A program made the translations under genes and the position numbers. Positions 1 through 12,600 of a DNA stretch of 64,000 nucleotides are shown piece by piece; within the stretch, counting starts at the first letter, position 1; every line of letters starts with the position of its first letter. The notes under the pieces were generated by a model, which was not told where the DNA came from, searched no databases, and worked only from the letters and a program-made list of their open reading frames with translations. This DNA is from Trileptium ribeirensis (Eukaryota > Nematoda > Enoplea > Enoplida > Thoracostomopsidae): NCBI GenBank assembly GCA_030248225.1, contig JASANE010028306.1:62001-126000 (forward strand), written 5' to 3'.

Positions 1-155
1 GTCAAATTTTCCCACTATACCATACGGCTAGTATGGATTCTTTATTTTACTACAATGAGAATTCAAATATTTGTTAAATTGCCACGTATCTTGTAGCTCT
101 TGGACTACTATCGCCTAAGCGCGGTTTTTATTGCCATCACTAAACATAGTATATA

Positions 156-536
156 CTGGCCTGTCCCAGTGGGGGGGTGGGGGACCCCCCCCCCACTTTC
201 CAAATCCCCCATGTTCGTGAGATTTTCCCCCATGTCCGTCCCCCCACTCGGCCGAAACCCCCCATGTTCAACTAATTCCAAAAATTTTTTATGTCTGAAA
301 ATTTATGTTCTTTGTTTGCAAATTGTTTTTAAACATTAATTACCACTATTTATATATAATGCTAAAATATTGTTTTTAGCTTGAAAGTATGTTCACAATA
401 GTTAACATACATGAAAATATGGAAATATTTTGTATTTTTAAGCAAAATTTATCCCCCCACTTTGAAATTTCGCTCGAGAATGAACACGGGGCCCCCCGAT
501 GTTCCCCCCACTTTTTGGAGGGCTGTGGACAGGCCA
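156..536. mobile_element. short inverted-repeat (MITE-like) element with C-rich ends
   Basis: The two ends carry an inverted match: ctggcctgtcc at the left and ggacaggccag at the right. Inside each end is a G/C homopolymer-rich stretch containing ccccccactt. The flanks on both sides are TATA-rich, so a TA-type target duplication is possible but cannot be measured. No coding capacity is visible. Assignment to a transposon superfamily is not possible from this single copy. Confidence 0.4.
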
Positions 537-537
537 G

Positions 538-1217
538 ATATATATACATATTCAACGTTTGTGCTGCTCCGACATAATAAATTGGTTAATTGTCAATTTA
601 CTGCATTAGACTTAGAACCACAAAATCGTGCGGAGCATACAGTATTATGCCAAAAGGTATACCGGTAACAGATACATTCTAATGTATTATTTCATCCTTT
701 CCAGCTTCCTCAATACCTTTATAACCATAAATGCGACCAAATATAACATTAGGTTCAAAATTACAAAATCATGGATAGCTCAAGGGGGAGTCCCACGGGA
801 TGCAGTAAAATTTCCAAAAAAAGTACATCGATCTCGATACATTCAAATGAATCGCCATCGTTACCAGCATCCTCAAATACCTATATAATATTAGATGCAA
901 TAAAATACAACAGTGAATTGAAAATCACGATATCGTGCATAGTTCTTGCGTTAAGAGGTCCATCGGCCGCAGTCCCATTCCAAAAATAATGCATTGGTCA
1001 CAGATATGTCACAAATAAAGCACTCCATCAGTATAAGCATTTTCGAGAACCTTTGTACTAACAGATGCAACAAAATATGGCAGACAGAAAATCACGACAG
1101 TATGCATAATTCCTGGCTTTAGCGCATTAACGACTTGTACAGCGCCATATAGGTAGCATCATTAGACCTATCAATTTATTGCAATCATATGCAACCTTCG
1201 CACAATGTTTGGAAGCT
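538..1217. other. intergenic, nothing recognised
   Basis: AT-rich sequence with no supported reading frame or repeat. The first part of the decayed LINE that follows may extend into it, but no conserved reverse transcriptase motif is visible. Confidence 0.5.
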
Positions 1218-2420
1218 TTACAATCTCCTGATATAGTCACACAAGGTCCGTGACACCAAACCAACGGCTCCATATTCTATTTCAGTATCGTCGACGGGAT
1301 ATGCAATACGTGGATTGGAATTACCGAAGTGAATACATCTGAACTTACACCTATTAAATTTTATCCCTTCGTCTGTGCAACAACGATTGAAACTGTTAAG
1401 ACCAAGCTGCATCCTTTCGACATTTACAAAGCTTAACTTGAGGTGGATGCGGCACTTCAGTTTTGTTTCGTCTGCAAACGTCATCACACTACATGTACCA
1501 GCTTCTCCGATATCATTAATGAGAAATAAGGACATCAGTGGCCCAATGACGCTTCCCTGCAGAACGCCGCTAACTACGGCTATGCTTTCAGACCTTAATC
1601 CATTCACCATTTCTGTTTGCGAAGGACAGCTCAAAAACTGTTTTAATTAGGAAATAGTCTGCCTGTGATTCCGTACGCTTCCACCTTTTGCAACTTTCGG
1701 TGTGGAACGTTATCAAAAACCTTTTAAAACATCCGCTGCATCGCCATCATCGACGATTTAACCGCGCTGTCGATGAAATCGATCAACTGCCGTTGGCAGG
1801 AACGACCTTTTGTAAAAACATACTGGGTGTCATAAACAGTTTACCAATCTGGATATATATACTCAAGCAACGTTCGCTTTAGCATTCTCTTCATCAGTTT
1901 AAACACAGCAAAATTCACTTACTGGTCTGTAATTATTCAGATTTTGTTTGCTGCAGGATTTATGCAGTGGGGTAACTAACCCTGTCAACCAATCATTTAC
2001 TATATCTCCGCTATGGAATGAAATTTTTAGAAGTATCGTTAATGGACCGGTTAACATCAGGACTCTCAACAATGAACCTACAGGATGCGCCTTCCGGCCC
2101 ACCTGCCGTGTCCAATCGTAAACATCTGATCTCTGAGTGAACAGTGTTCACTGAACACAGTATCAGAGTTATCAAATATGCACCGCATGCTTAAGTGAGA
2201 AAACTTGTCTCCAAAATCTCAAACAAACACAGAGTTGAAGAAGTCATTGAATGTCTCCGTCGTTTCTACATAAGTCGTAGTTGTGATACCACTTACCTTT
2301 CTTAAAACGCATACTCGCTGCTTTATATGGCGCCGAACATTTACATATGCCCAAAAAGAATTACTATCACTCCTAATATTGGGCGCGAATCATTCTTCAT
2401 ATTTAACTATAAATCGTTAG
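1218..2420 (-). pseudogene. decayed CR1-like LINE reverse transcriptase fragment
   Basis: Read on the minus strand, the conserved blocks of a non-LTR reverse transcriptase appear in the right order from high to low coordinate. There is an FWAYVNVRR linker block near 2.4 kb, LVTPLHK...NNYRPVS near 1.95 kb, FTKGRSCQRQLIDF near 1.8 kb, SGVLQGSVIGPL near 1.57 kb, and FADE in place of FADD near 1.47 kb, followed by the HFG region. The blocks lie in different frames with several stops, and the catalytic FADD has lost its second aspartate. The copy therefore cannot be active. The endonuclease part, if present, lies upstream of 2.4 kb but is too degraded to claim. Confidence 0.75.
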
Positions 2421-3155
2421 TTTTCAACCGATGTCAACGGAAAACTGAGCGGTACCTTTTTTCGGTCCATCCTGATCACCACCAATAGAGTGTTTTCATT
2501 ACCTTGAATGGTACTGTCGAAACTCTGCTTGACTTTTCCATTTGCGCATGATCATCTGGCGCTACCAAGCCGATATTCGACTTGCGTGAAAATGTCTGAT
2601 CGTTCATCCTGCAAAGCGAGAAGCAAGCAGCAGAGAACGTTTCACAGACGTGGTAACAATGCAGTCATGGATTCATTTTTCGAAAATGACTATATTCGGG
2701 GCCTTTACGATCTGGGCGTCCAGCCGTTTTCTGACTTTTCTGGCGATACTGTATTTATGGAGCAACAAAATATCATGGTATTAAATCATGTTTCGGTTAC
2801 AACGATAATATCATATTGATCGGAATTACAGAGCACATCTAGTGGTCACTTTCTGGTCCCAACTAGAATCATAATTTACGTACAGTTCACCATATCACTC
2901 AGAAATGCATTGTCGGAGATTAATATGTAGACTGTTTCAGGTTTGTTACCGACGGGGGCAGTCCCTAATTTTAGTCTAAAGTAGCAGGTAGTTTGCCCTT
3001 CGATGAGGATATTGAGCAGTCTAATTCCATGTATTTACCTTTAAGCATACATCCGTTAACACGCGTATATACTCTGAAAACCACCAACATTTCTTTAACG
3101 ACTACATGTCCATCAGCGTTCGTTTCATTCTTGCCGAGGTTGCGATTCAGTCCGA
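2421..3155. other. unassigned, possibly more of the decayed LINE
   Basis: No convincing domain is visible on either strand. A plus-strand frame of about 100 codons at 2508-2819 has no recognisable motif and lies opposite the presumed upstream part of the LINE remnant. I do not treat it as a gene. Confidence 0.35.
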
Positions 3156-3159
3156 GTTT

Positions 3160-3300
3160 CAGTTCGGTCGGTAGAGCGCCTGCTTGCGGGAGCTCATGGG
3201 TTGGAATCCAGCCCCAGCCCAGCTTTTCAGACAGCTGATTTCACATCCTTTCGTCTCCAATCTCCTATCGTTATGCCCAAATGAAAAATATATTTCCTAA
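3160..3300 (+). repeat. tRNA-headed SINE, family S, copy 1
   Basis: A tRNA-like head contains cggtcggtagagcgcctgc (A-box region) and gggttggaatcc (B-box region). It is followed by a body with cttttcagacagct and ttcgtctccaatctcctatc. The same head-to-body order recurs at 3333-3530, 4725-4925 (minus) and 33690-33832 (minus), which marks it as a SINE rather than a tRNA gene. Confidence 0.65.
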
Positions 3301-3332
3301 TGTTGAATGTCAGCTTCAAACTGTTATGATGT

Positions 3333-3530
3333 CAGGCAGATAGGCCACTTGGTAGAACGCCTGCTGGCGGATTCGAAAGCGGAAGGTTGTGGGTTGGAAT
3401 CCCACCCCTACTTAACTTTTCAGTGGAACCTTTTTTACAAAACTTCGTCTCCAAGCTCCTATCGCTAGGCCCCAATGAAAAATACGTTGATATAACATTG
3501 ATGTCGTACTGTGGATTGTTGAAACTACTG
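3333..3530 (+). repeat. tRNA-headed SINE, family S, copy 2
   Basis: Head with cacttggtagaacgcctgc and gggttggaatcccacc, then a body with acttttcagtgg and ttcgtctccaagctcctatc, and the tail segment caatgaaaaatacgt. It sits about 170 bp downstream of copy 1 in the same orientation. Confidence 0.65.
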
Positions 3531-3739
3531 CCACCTTGCTGATCCTAGAATCATACGTGCGCCTTACCCCAAGTACCCTTCTGCCTGCGTGCGGGCTTCT
3601 TATATGGATTATCAATGTGAAACAAAATACCTATAACATATTGGATATGCAGGAAATGTTATATAAATATAGGCCAGTAGTATGCCTTTTTGAATACACT
3701 AAGCGCCAGTGCAGAATATGTTCTATATATAACACCTAA

Positions 3740-4690
3740 CAGTAATGTTATATTATTTTGTTTTGTTGGGGGTAGGGTGGGAGGTGGAGGGTGGTATACA
3801 TTTTCTGACGGCTATCGATATTTAAAAGGGAAGAGATTCGTCACCGACGATTGTGCGTAACGAGGTGTGGCCAGTAGAATGCCGATGGAAAGATTGGGTA
3901 TGGCACGCGTCTTTTATGATGGCCACTGATATTTTGCGAGACAGCGTGACTAGTTCTAAGCATTCTTTTACCAGAAAACTCGGGACCAAAGACAATAGGC
4001 AAAATCTTTATTAGTGGTTAGACAATTAGTGGTAAAACAATTATAGTATATATACGACACACGAAATGAATGTGTTTCTTTTTGAGCAATGTTAATCCTA
4101 TCCACCATAAATTCGGCTCGCTTCTTGTTTCGAACTGATTTATTTCCGCACTCGTAATTCTTTCGTTCGATCTATTACCCCTTATGGTTTAGGTTATCTA
4201 GTAATTTTATTAGTTCTCTAATGAGATTGATACAAGGTATCCTGAGAAGAAATACGCCGTAATTCTATATAATTACCTGAACCTAGGTACTTAAATTTAA
4301 ACTGTTTATTAACCCATATCTTATGTAATGCAGAGCTGAGACGAATGCATGAGGGTTATATTATGAACTAGGTTATGATGAGAGCACACACCTTATTTGG
4401 AATTTTGTCTCTCTCGATACCCCGGCACCTGAGACGAATGCCAACGGGTGGTTTTAAGAAAGATTAGACAATTAAAACGAAATGAATTTATGCAAATTAG
4501 ATGATTTGAGGGATGTTAGGAATAAAATAAGGAACAAAAAAGGACAGAGGGCGGGTGTAATCACTAAACTTGTATGAAACCCGGATAATTTGGTCTCCCG
4601 GGGGTTAGGAATCAAAATGTTTTTGGACTGGTTTGGACCCGAAACTTCTAATTAGCTTCGGGTAACCACTACAAGTACAAACAAAACCAG
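3740..4690 (+). repeat. dispersed repeat family R, copy 1
   Basis: The start (ttgttttgttgggggtaggg) and the block agattcgtcaccgacgattg...gtggccagtagaatgccg recur at 19.03-19.18 kb, on the minus strand at 33.33-33.50 kb and on the plus strand at 33.51-33.67 kb. A distal part with atttatgcaaattag and tttttggactggtttgga matches the reverse complement of 18.66-18.90 kb. No open reading frame is shared between copies. The family is not recognised. Confidence 0.55.
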
Positions 4691-4724
4691 ATTGTGTAAA
4701 ATTGTAAATGCCTATTTAATAGCT

Positions 4725-4925
4725 ACGTAAGCATGCGTGCTACCAGCAAACATATATTTAATTTTGAGTCAGCAATTTTGGATTTCGTCGAGTTCGGAGA
4801 CGAATGGATATGAAACAAAGCTGTCCGAAAAGTTAGCATAGGGTGGAATTCGAACCCGCTACTTCCCGCCTTATTATTAGCAAGTAAACGCTTTACCGAA
4901 CGAGGCATCCCTGCCATCACAGCAG
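4725..4925 (-). repeat. tRNA-headed SINE, family S, copy 3
   Basis: On the minus strand the head reads ttcggtaaagcgtttacttg with a B-box-like gggttcgaattccaccc. The body is cttttcggacagctttgt followed by ttcgtctccgaactc, matching copies 1 and 2. It ends close to the truncated Gypsy element A. Confidence 0.65.
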
Positions 4926-5054
4926 TCATAAACAAGGGCGCAGGGGGCCCACTCAAAAATAGGGGACGCTACCACAATCTTTATGTTCAGTGAATTCATG
5001 ATCATAAAAAATAGGCCCAAGTAACCCTGAGGGGCGGAAATAAATACAGGCCAT

Positions 5055-5104
5055 GCCACCCCCGAACACCCCGCTCTAAGCTGTTCTTTTTTCTAACGTT
5101 ATAA
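5055..5104. repeat. short C-rich motif shared with 59.28 kb
   Basis: The segment cccccgaacaccccgctc followed by taagctgtt is nearly repeated at 59280-59310. It marks the point where Gypsy element A loses its 3' end, suggesting truncation by, or beside, another repeat family. Confidence 0.4.
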
Positions 5105-6792
5105 CGTCCGGCCCTTACAGGTGACATGGGCCGCAGTTCGGATGGGCCTACCGTTCAGAAGCTCGGTGGAACAGTAATCCCTTCCAACCAGCTGCGTCCG
5201 ACGACACTGCATAAAGGAACTCTTGTAGTGCCGCTTTTGGAGCCAAATGGGACTTCTTCAATGCATTTTTGAAGCTCTGAACCATTCTTTCCATTGCTTC
5301 GTTGGTTGGGGGACGGTATGAGATCCAGTCAGTAGAATAATTCCGCGAGCACCACTCCACAGCCGCGAAGTTCTTCAGAGGTGAAACAGCTCGCATTATC
5401 TGTTACGATTGTATGCGGATAACCAAAATGAGCAAAGTATTGTTCCGAAAGTTCCATCGGAGACTGTGAAGGAACGGATGACGTTGGATGGATACAGGGC
5501 TATTTTGAGTATGCGTAGATCACTATGAGCTCATTTGACCCGACAATGTTTATAGCGTGAGGGGACATGAATACGGCTTCAACGCTGCTCTGGGAGCATC
5601 CATGGGTGTACCGAATGTTTGGACTGTGCGTTCTGATGCTCTGCGCAATTTGTACATCTTTTGACCATGAACTCAGTATTAGAATCTACACCTGGCCAGA
5701 ACACAGCTGTTCGAGCTAACTGTTTCATTCACTGCATCTCAAAAGAACGGATGTGTAGAATATCCAGAGTTTGACGTCAGGGTGGCTTTGGAATGACGAG
5801 GCGAGTACCATAGAAGAGACATCCGTGGGAGATGTTCAGTTTGGATTCAACTCTCCAGTACGCTTCTAATGAATTAGAGTTTTCATCGTCACGTGGAGAG
5901 CGATTTTTGGTTGGCCATCCGTCACGTGTGAAGCAAATGACTTTAGGTAATACAGCATCACGACTGGTTTCTTTGACCATGGCTACAGGATCTGTTGGTA
6001 TAACCTGAATTGATTTTGTTTTGACGGTGCAGATGGTATTTACATCGTCCCTGTCTTCTTCCCCATCGAAAATGACATCTGGTCCGACCGATAGGCGACT
6101 CAACACATCCACAAATCCATGCTCCGATGTTTTTCGATACTCGATTGAACAATCGTACTGTCCAAGCATGAGGGCCCATCTAGCAAGGCCGCTGGTTGCG
6201 ATTGGAGGAGTTGGTTTGCTTGGTCTGAAGAGGGCAATTAAAGGCTTGTGATCCGGCATTAGGGTGAACTTCCGTCCGTACAGAAACTTGTGGAACTTTT
6301 TCAAGTCGTAGATAATAGCCAGAGTTTCGCGTTGAACTTGGTTATATCTTTTCTTCTTTTTGGATAGAGTCAACTGGGCGTTTGCAATCGGGCGCTCGGA
6401 CCAATCCGAATACCGGTGGAATAGAAGAGCACCGACGACGACTACTGACGCATCACAGGAAATTCCAATAGAAATTAAAGGATCGTAGTGTGCTAGGATT
6501 GTATCCACACTGAGCATGCTCTTTAACGTTTCGAACTCGGCTTGTTCTTGTGCTCCCCACTTGCATGAAGTACTTTGGCAGAAATTTGCCGCAAAATTTG
6601 ACTGAACCGAGGAACGACAATAGGCTTTTGACTTTTCTTGGCGCCGTCATGTTGCGAACCGCGTCAACCTTCGAACCTTTTGCTAGGCCTTGTTTCGACA
6701 GCAAATGTCCGAGATACTCGGCCCTGTTGTTAGGCGAAAGAGCATTTCTCCAAACGACAACGGAGTCCTCTGTCTTTAAAGACGGTGCAGTG
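5105..6792 (-). pseudogene. Gypsy-type LTR element A, 3' half of pol (end of RT, RNase H, integrase)
   Basis: On the minus strand the sequence begins inside reverse transcriptase at KDRGLRCRLEKC, just after where the catalytic YxDD would lie. It continues through the RT connection (YLGHLLSKQGLAKGSKV) into RNase H (ISCDASVVVVGALLF ... VQRETLAIIYDLKKFHKFLYGRKF ... DHKPL) and then integrase, with TDNA and a LQEFL C-terminal block. Frameshifts separate the segments and no full frame survives, so it is dead. The 3' LTR is missing; the coding remnant fades near 5.1 kb. The missing 5' half fits exactly with the remnant at 16125-18169 on the same strand, so the two are read here as one element interrupted by 6.79-16.12 kb. 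Confidence 0.85.
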
Positions 6793-8203
6793 TACTACGA
6801 CCAGTTCTGGCCATAAGGGGTCTCAGCTGCACCACCTTATATTTCATTGTGGTGCCCGCACAACCCCGGCTTCCACGACTCCTCTCCGCTGAACTGCTAG
6901 CTGACCTATTAAGGGAATCGCTTAGCTTAGCGAGCTGCCGGCGGGTTTACCAGGGTGTTCGGCCTGGCCCCTATAATGGCCCACGTATCTAGCAGTATGA
7001 AGGTCCCCTGAGGGAGTGTCAACCCCTAAGCTTGCTCACAGGTATTAAGGTTGACCCGCCTTTCTCTCATTCAGATCCTTAATGGTGGTATGTTTCCCTA
7101 ATTTGATTGAGTACACGTGAACCTGGGCTTCGGCGGTGCCCTTAATTAACCTAGCACGGATCCTCTCTTTCTCTCTCTCTGAAACATTAGCTCTAGGGAC
7201 ACCTCTGGTTACCGATCCCAGGGGCTTATCTAGTGTGAATAAATTAGATTGAACTGGATTAGCGAGGTTGCATACAAGTTTCAGCGCTGAACCTGACGTT
7301 AATAGTTTCACAAACCACCTATCGGACAATGCCTACGTGGCCTGCAAGCTTCCCTAAGAAGCTAGTTGATTCGCAGACTCTGGTATTGCATCACTTTCTG
7401 GGACTTAACACGTTGGCATTTCCTTGTGCTATACAAATTTTAGTTCTCCGGTTAAAATAAAAGTATCGCTTACACATTGAAATCAAATCTTTAACGCTTT
7501 ATTGACGGAAAATAATTACATACGCACTTGAAAAGATACATATACGCTACGTTTATACATTGATTTTATTAGGGGTACCTCGCAGCACACCCACCTTGAA
7601 CACAACAGGTGGTGCGAATTCCTGCCAGCACTGCCCTGCTGCGAGGGATATGAAAATCGGCCCCTCGTGCTCTGAATTTTATTCCCCGTTGGCAAAACGC
7701 TGGCCTTTTGGCAATATATTAACAATCATTTTATCCACCATCAGTGGCTGACTACTCTTACAAACATGTTTGGTTACTCTTGTTCAATCCATGTGGGACC
7801 TCCATTCTCCACTCCACGCTCCTCGCAAACCGTGTTCACTACACTGAGTTTGGAGTCACCTGCAAACATTCCACAATTACGTGGTACCGGTTTCCTTAAT
7901 AATATGATCGAAAAGTATTGTGTACCGGGGAGGAGGGGGAGCTAGTTATCCTACCAAAAGCTTGAAGCCACTGCCACGTCTCCCAAGTTCAAGACGACGT
8001 AGCTTGCCTTCCGGTAATTTTGGACCTACTCGTTTAACATGAAAAATAAATCGTTCTAACGAAGACCCTACCGCGTCTACACGGTGTGGGGGTCCGCGTC
8101 TAATAATTTTGCTTGAGTTTGGAGAGACGTTTTGGTTGTAGAATTGCTCAGGGTACTAGCTCAACTATGGAGCGCGGGCTCAAGAAAATTTGTTGAAATG
8201 GAC
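6793..8203. other. left part of unidentified insertion X
   Basis: This segment starts where the Gypsy A reverse transcriptase breaks off and ends at the LTR of Gypsy B. It is richer in G+C than its surroundings. A 94-codon minus-strand frame (7045-7329) preceded by an in-frame stop has a basic, helical-looking stretch (ANVSEREKERIRARLIKG), but I recognise no domain. A block near 8.03-8.17 kb resembles blocks at 13.44-13.58 and 13.87-14.01 kb, hinting at a diverged tandem array that Gypsy B later split. Confidence 0.4.
7045..7329 (-). CDS. unrecognised short reading frame in insertion X
   Basis: About 94 codons on the minus strand, with no ATG at the start of the open stretch. The composition (many K, R, E in SEREKERIRARLIKG) is compatible with a coding fragment, but no family is recognised, and there is no partner frame on either side. 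It could be a chance frame or a fragment of the protein of element X. Low confidence that it is coding. Confidence 0.2.
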   Translation of the reverse strand: MSDRWFVKLLTSGSALKLVCNLANPVQSNLFTLDKPLGSVTRGVPRANVSEREKERIRARLIKGTAEAQVHVYSIKLGKHTTIKDLNERKAGQP

Positions 8204-8532
8204 TGTTATGGCGATCGACAATTAGCGAACATTCCAGAACATTCTGAAACTTCTAGACATTCCATAACGTCATTCCCAGAACCATCCAGAATCTTTCAGG
8301 ACGTCAATTGAATAATCTTCCATAACGTTCCATCACATGATCACATATTCGAGAATGTTCCATGAGTACATAAAACCTAATGTCGAAACAGTAACGTATG
8401 ACTTCTTTCAGTGCATTTGTTACGTTTGTTTCATTCAACTCTATTCTTGTTTTCAATGTTTGTTTGTTTATAAGCGTTTACTTCAAGTCCCGTTGCCTGT
8501 GTTTTTTCATTCGCACACTCGAAGATACAACA
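8204..8532 (+). repeat. left LTR of Gypsy B
   Basis: Begins tgttatggcg and ends gatacaaca. It is nearly identical along its length to 12829-13158. The shared acataaaa near 8.36 kb could be a core promoter element; that is only a suggestion from base content. Confidence 0.9.
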
Positions 8533-8641
8533 GGAATTTTGGCGCACTGAGTAGGATCCGTCCTCGGCATTTCGGTCAAAGACTCGTTTCGGTCAATTCA
8601 CGTCTTCCCCGATTGCCGAAGGGTCAAACACCGAATCCGTC

Positions 8642-9673
8642 ATGTCAGAGATTGCTCAGCTCATCGGCATGATGCAAAAGCAACTGGATGGTCAACAGAA
8701 GCGAGATCAAGAACAAATGGAGGCTATGCTCAAAGTACTACAACCGGGCGCCCAAACAAACGCCGGAGCCACCACCATGCCATCTCCTATTCCGAATATT
8801 CATGATTTTGAGCCGTTCGACTCAACGTCCGAACTTTGGCCAGACTACTGGGATCGATTTCAAACCTTCGCTGGAGCACATTCCGTGTCGGACAGCAAGA
8901 TGGCCCGGATTATCCTGACCAATCATTCCAAAGAGGTCTACCGCCTGCTTGGAAATCTCGCGCGTCTTCAAAGTCCTCCAAAAGCCGTCAACGATCTTGT
9001 TATGGACATATCGTTGACTTCATGAAGAACCAGTACGATCCCAGACGTTTCGTCGTTCATGAAAGAATCAAGTTTTGAAGCGACATGCGACGAAGCCGGG
9101 TGAAACCCTGCAGGAGCTTGCGGCTCGTATCCGCCAAGATGGCGCAACCTGCGACGTTGCCTCAATCAAGGATCCTCCTCAGGACGAAGCACTCCGGTCA
9201 CCCTTCATTTGCTCCGTCACTAACGAAGCCGTTCTGAAGGCCTTATTCAAAGCCAAAGATGACGAACTCGATTTCGCCGGGGCGGTTCAAATTTCCGTTG
9301 AAACGGAAGATGCTGCAAAAGTCGCCAAAGAAACGGTGCATGGCGTCAAACCAAGGCCGGTCAACAAGGTCCATCAGCAGCGCACATCCGAAACAAAGGT
9401 AAAAGAAAAAAGCATTTCCGATCGGCATAAACCCCGATTTCCGTGTCCTCGCTGTGGGAACAATAATCATCACGCGTCCGAATGCCGTTTTATCAACACG
9501 GATTGCAACTTCTGTGGTATAAAGGGCCATCTGAAAAAGGCTCGTCGCAAGAAGATTACAAGTGCTCAAAGCAAGTCTTCCGTTAAAAAGAGTAAACAAG
9601 TTCAAATGGTCACCAACAACAGTTCCTTACCCAAGTTGGAACCATCCGTCAAAATTGACGACAAACCCATATG
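8642..9673 (+). pseudogene. Gypsy B gag remnant
   Basis: Starts at an ATG followed by SEIAQLIGMMQKQLDGQQ, a short coiled-coil-like N-terminus. A capsid-like block (FEPFDSTSELWPDYWDRFQ) follows, as in many Gypsy gag proteins. A frameshift near 9.02 kb breaks the frame. The C-terminal part has a CCHC knuckle (CPRCGNNNHHASEC) and a second one (CNFCGIKGHLKKAR) in which the last cysteine is replaced. The family role is particle assembly and RNA packaging. The frameshift and the broken second knuckle argue that this copy is dead. It is followed within a few bases by the protease region. Confidence 0.85.
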
Positions 9674-9674
9674 A

Positions 9675-12600
9675 ATGGAAATCGAGACAGCGACAACTGG
9701 CAACTTCATCTCCAAGCAAAATTGGGAGAAGCTGGGTCGCCTAAATCTGGTCAGATCCTTGTGGAAGTATGAATCTGCAAGTAAGCACAATTTGCCAGTG
9801 CTTGGAACTTTCGTCGCACGCACCCAGGCTCAGGATTCTAAGGAGCAACCGGAAGTCCAATTCACGGTGTCTGAGATCCCGGACCTTAACCTGCTAAGGC
9901 GGAACGCCGTAAAGAAATTGGCCATTTCGATTGACGAGATCGTCAAACTTACTGGTGAGTGCAACGCGGTTTTCAGTCATTTGCAGCCGGATGTCCAACT
10001 TCAGCAACGTTCTCAAAACCTGTGCCAGGAATTTCCCAACCTTTGAAAACCGGAAGCATGCGACCTAAAGGATTTCCAGTTGGAAGTTAAATTCAAGGAC
10101 AATTCCGAGCCAATCTTCCGGACAGCTCGTCCAGTATCTTGTGCCCTCAAGCCGGACCTCGAAGATGCCTACGGAAAAGGTATAGAGAAAGGCGTCTGGG
10201 AACCCGTGCAATTTTGCTATTATGGAACCCCCGTGGTACCTATAAAGAAAACGCTATTGCCAGGACAACAAAAACCCAAGTTGCGGGTTTGTGGCGACAA
10301 TTCTGTTACAGCCAACACTCAACTGGAAGAGCATCGACACCCACTGCCTCTGCCGTAGGATAAAATGCAAAAACTCGGAGGTGGATACGGGTTTACCAAA
10401 ATCGACTTGGCTGATGCCTACAACAAATCTTGCTGGGTCCAATCAGTCAACGACGACTGGCTCTTAGCACACATAAAGGAGTTCTTCTACAGAAGCGTCT
10501 TCCTTTTGGGATCAAGTCTGCTCCCGGCTACTTTCAGCAAATCATGGAACAACTGACCAACGATTTACCTGGTGTAGTTGTGTACCTGGACGATTTGTTG
10601 GTGAGCGGAAAGGACGCCGAAGACCACTTTAACAATTTACGATGTTTGTTCAATCGTCTCGAGGACAAAGGTCTTCGTTGTCGACTGGAGAAATGTCAAA
10701 TTGCTCAACCTTTTGTCGGGTATCTGGGTCACTATCTCTTTCATGATGGAATCGCCAAGGGCCCCAAAGTGGATAATGTCGTCAAGTTGCCAGCCCAACA
10801 GACGTTTCCAGCCTGAAAGCGTTCCTTGGATCCGGACAATTCTACGCCAAATTTTTGCCATCTAATTTATCGACACTCGCAGAGCCGCTGTACGCTTTAA
10901 CAAAGAAGCATTCCAAATGGATTTGGGAGCAAGACCAAAAAGCGGCATTCCAGAAACTGAAGGACTTGCTCTGCTCCGAAAATGTCCTCGTGCATTCAAC
11001 TACCTCTGGGTTTGGCTTGTGACGCGTCCAAAGTTGGAATTGGAGCGGTTCTTTTTCCTCGCTATCCCGACGGCAGTGAACGCCCCATCTTCAATGCTTC
11101 TAACACGCTCACCGACACGCAAAGAAATTACAGCCAAATCAAGAAAGAAGCGTTGGCAATTGTGTTCAGTCTGAAAAAGTTTTACCAGTACCATTATGGA
11201 AGAAGGTTTATCCTAGTAACTGATCATCGACCGTTCAAAGCGCTCTTTGGCCCGGGCAAAGAAGTCCCACTTTAGGCCGCAAATCGCCTAGCTCGATGGG
11301 CGTTGCTGTTAAACCAGTTCGACTACAGTGTTGAATTCCGCAAAACCAAGGATCATGCAAATGCTAACGCACTCAGCCGCCTTCCATTGTCCGAAGACGA
11401 CTCCTTCGATGAGGAAGAGATGGAGGACGATGCCGAAATAGTTTTTTTTCAATACAACACAAGGAAGACAAGTTGACCACGCTAACCACACGCACACCAA
11501 GCTAATCAAGGTTCGTTAGTACGAGTGTCTGCGAAAGACCCTGTTCTTTCAACGGTGCTCAGGTTTATACGTGAAGGATGTCCCACAAAAAGAAGTGATG
11601 AAGGCTCGTAGATGCAACGTTTTCGACAAATTTCTGAATCAAAATCCATCTGCAACGGTTGCCTGGTTCACAGAACAATAGTTGTGATTCCAACCTCCAT
11701 GCGACGTCGCGTCCTGGAACTGTTACATATTGAACACTTTGGGATGCATCGGATGAAGAGTCTTGCTCGCACGTCCGTCTACTGGCCCAACATTGACGAA
11801 GACATTGAGGCCATCTGCCGCCTTTGTGTGCCATGTGGAGAACATCAAAACAAACCAGCAAAACCTCCCGTACATCCTTGGACGTTGCTTGAAAAACCGT
11901 TGACCCGACTTCACATGAATCACGCCATTAATTTCATGGGCTCCAACTGATTACTGCTCATAGACGCTTACTCCAAGTATCTTGCATTCATCTTACACAA
12001 GCTGTGACCGCCAAGGCTAAGCTTGACCTCCTAGAGCAAAGTTTTGCTCACTTCGGATATCCACACACGTTGGTGACCGATAATGCAACAGCATTCCAGT
12101 CTGAATTGAAAGCCTGGTGTCAAGAAAGTGGGAGCACTCACCTTACAGGAGCTCCCTACCATCCGGCTACCGATGGGTCGGCGGAAAGACTGACACAAAC
12201 TTTCAAACAGGCACTTCGGAAGTCCAACCTTCCTCCGAGAAAAGCTCTTCAAGAGTTCCTCATGCAGTTTTGTCGTACTCCAAATTCCTCATTATACTCG
12301 CCAAGTTAACTATTTAAAGTTCACGCCAAATCCGGACAAAAATTGATACGCTGCTTCCCTCTCCTGCTCACAGAGCACAAGGCAGACAATCCAGAGAGGC
12401 AACAAAGTCACAGCGTCGGGTATCAAAGATTATCCGGTCGTACAAAGTTGGAGATCCGGTCTACACGCTATACTTTGGGCCAAGAAGAGCAAATCAAGGT
12501 CGTTTGGTTGCAGCAATTGTCGTCAAACGAAAAGGAGCCCGCACCTTTAACGTTCGAGTCCAGCCAAAAGGTCCAATATGAAGAAGACATCTGGAACAAC

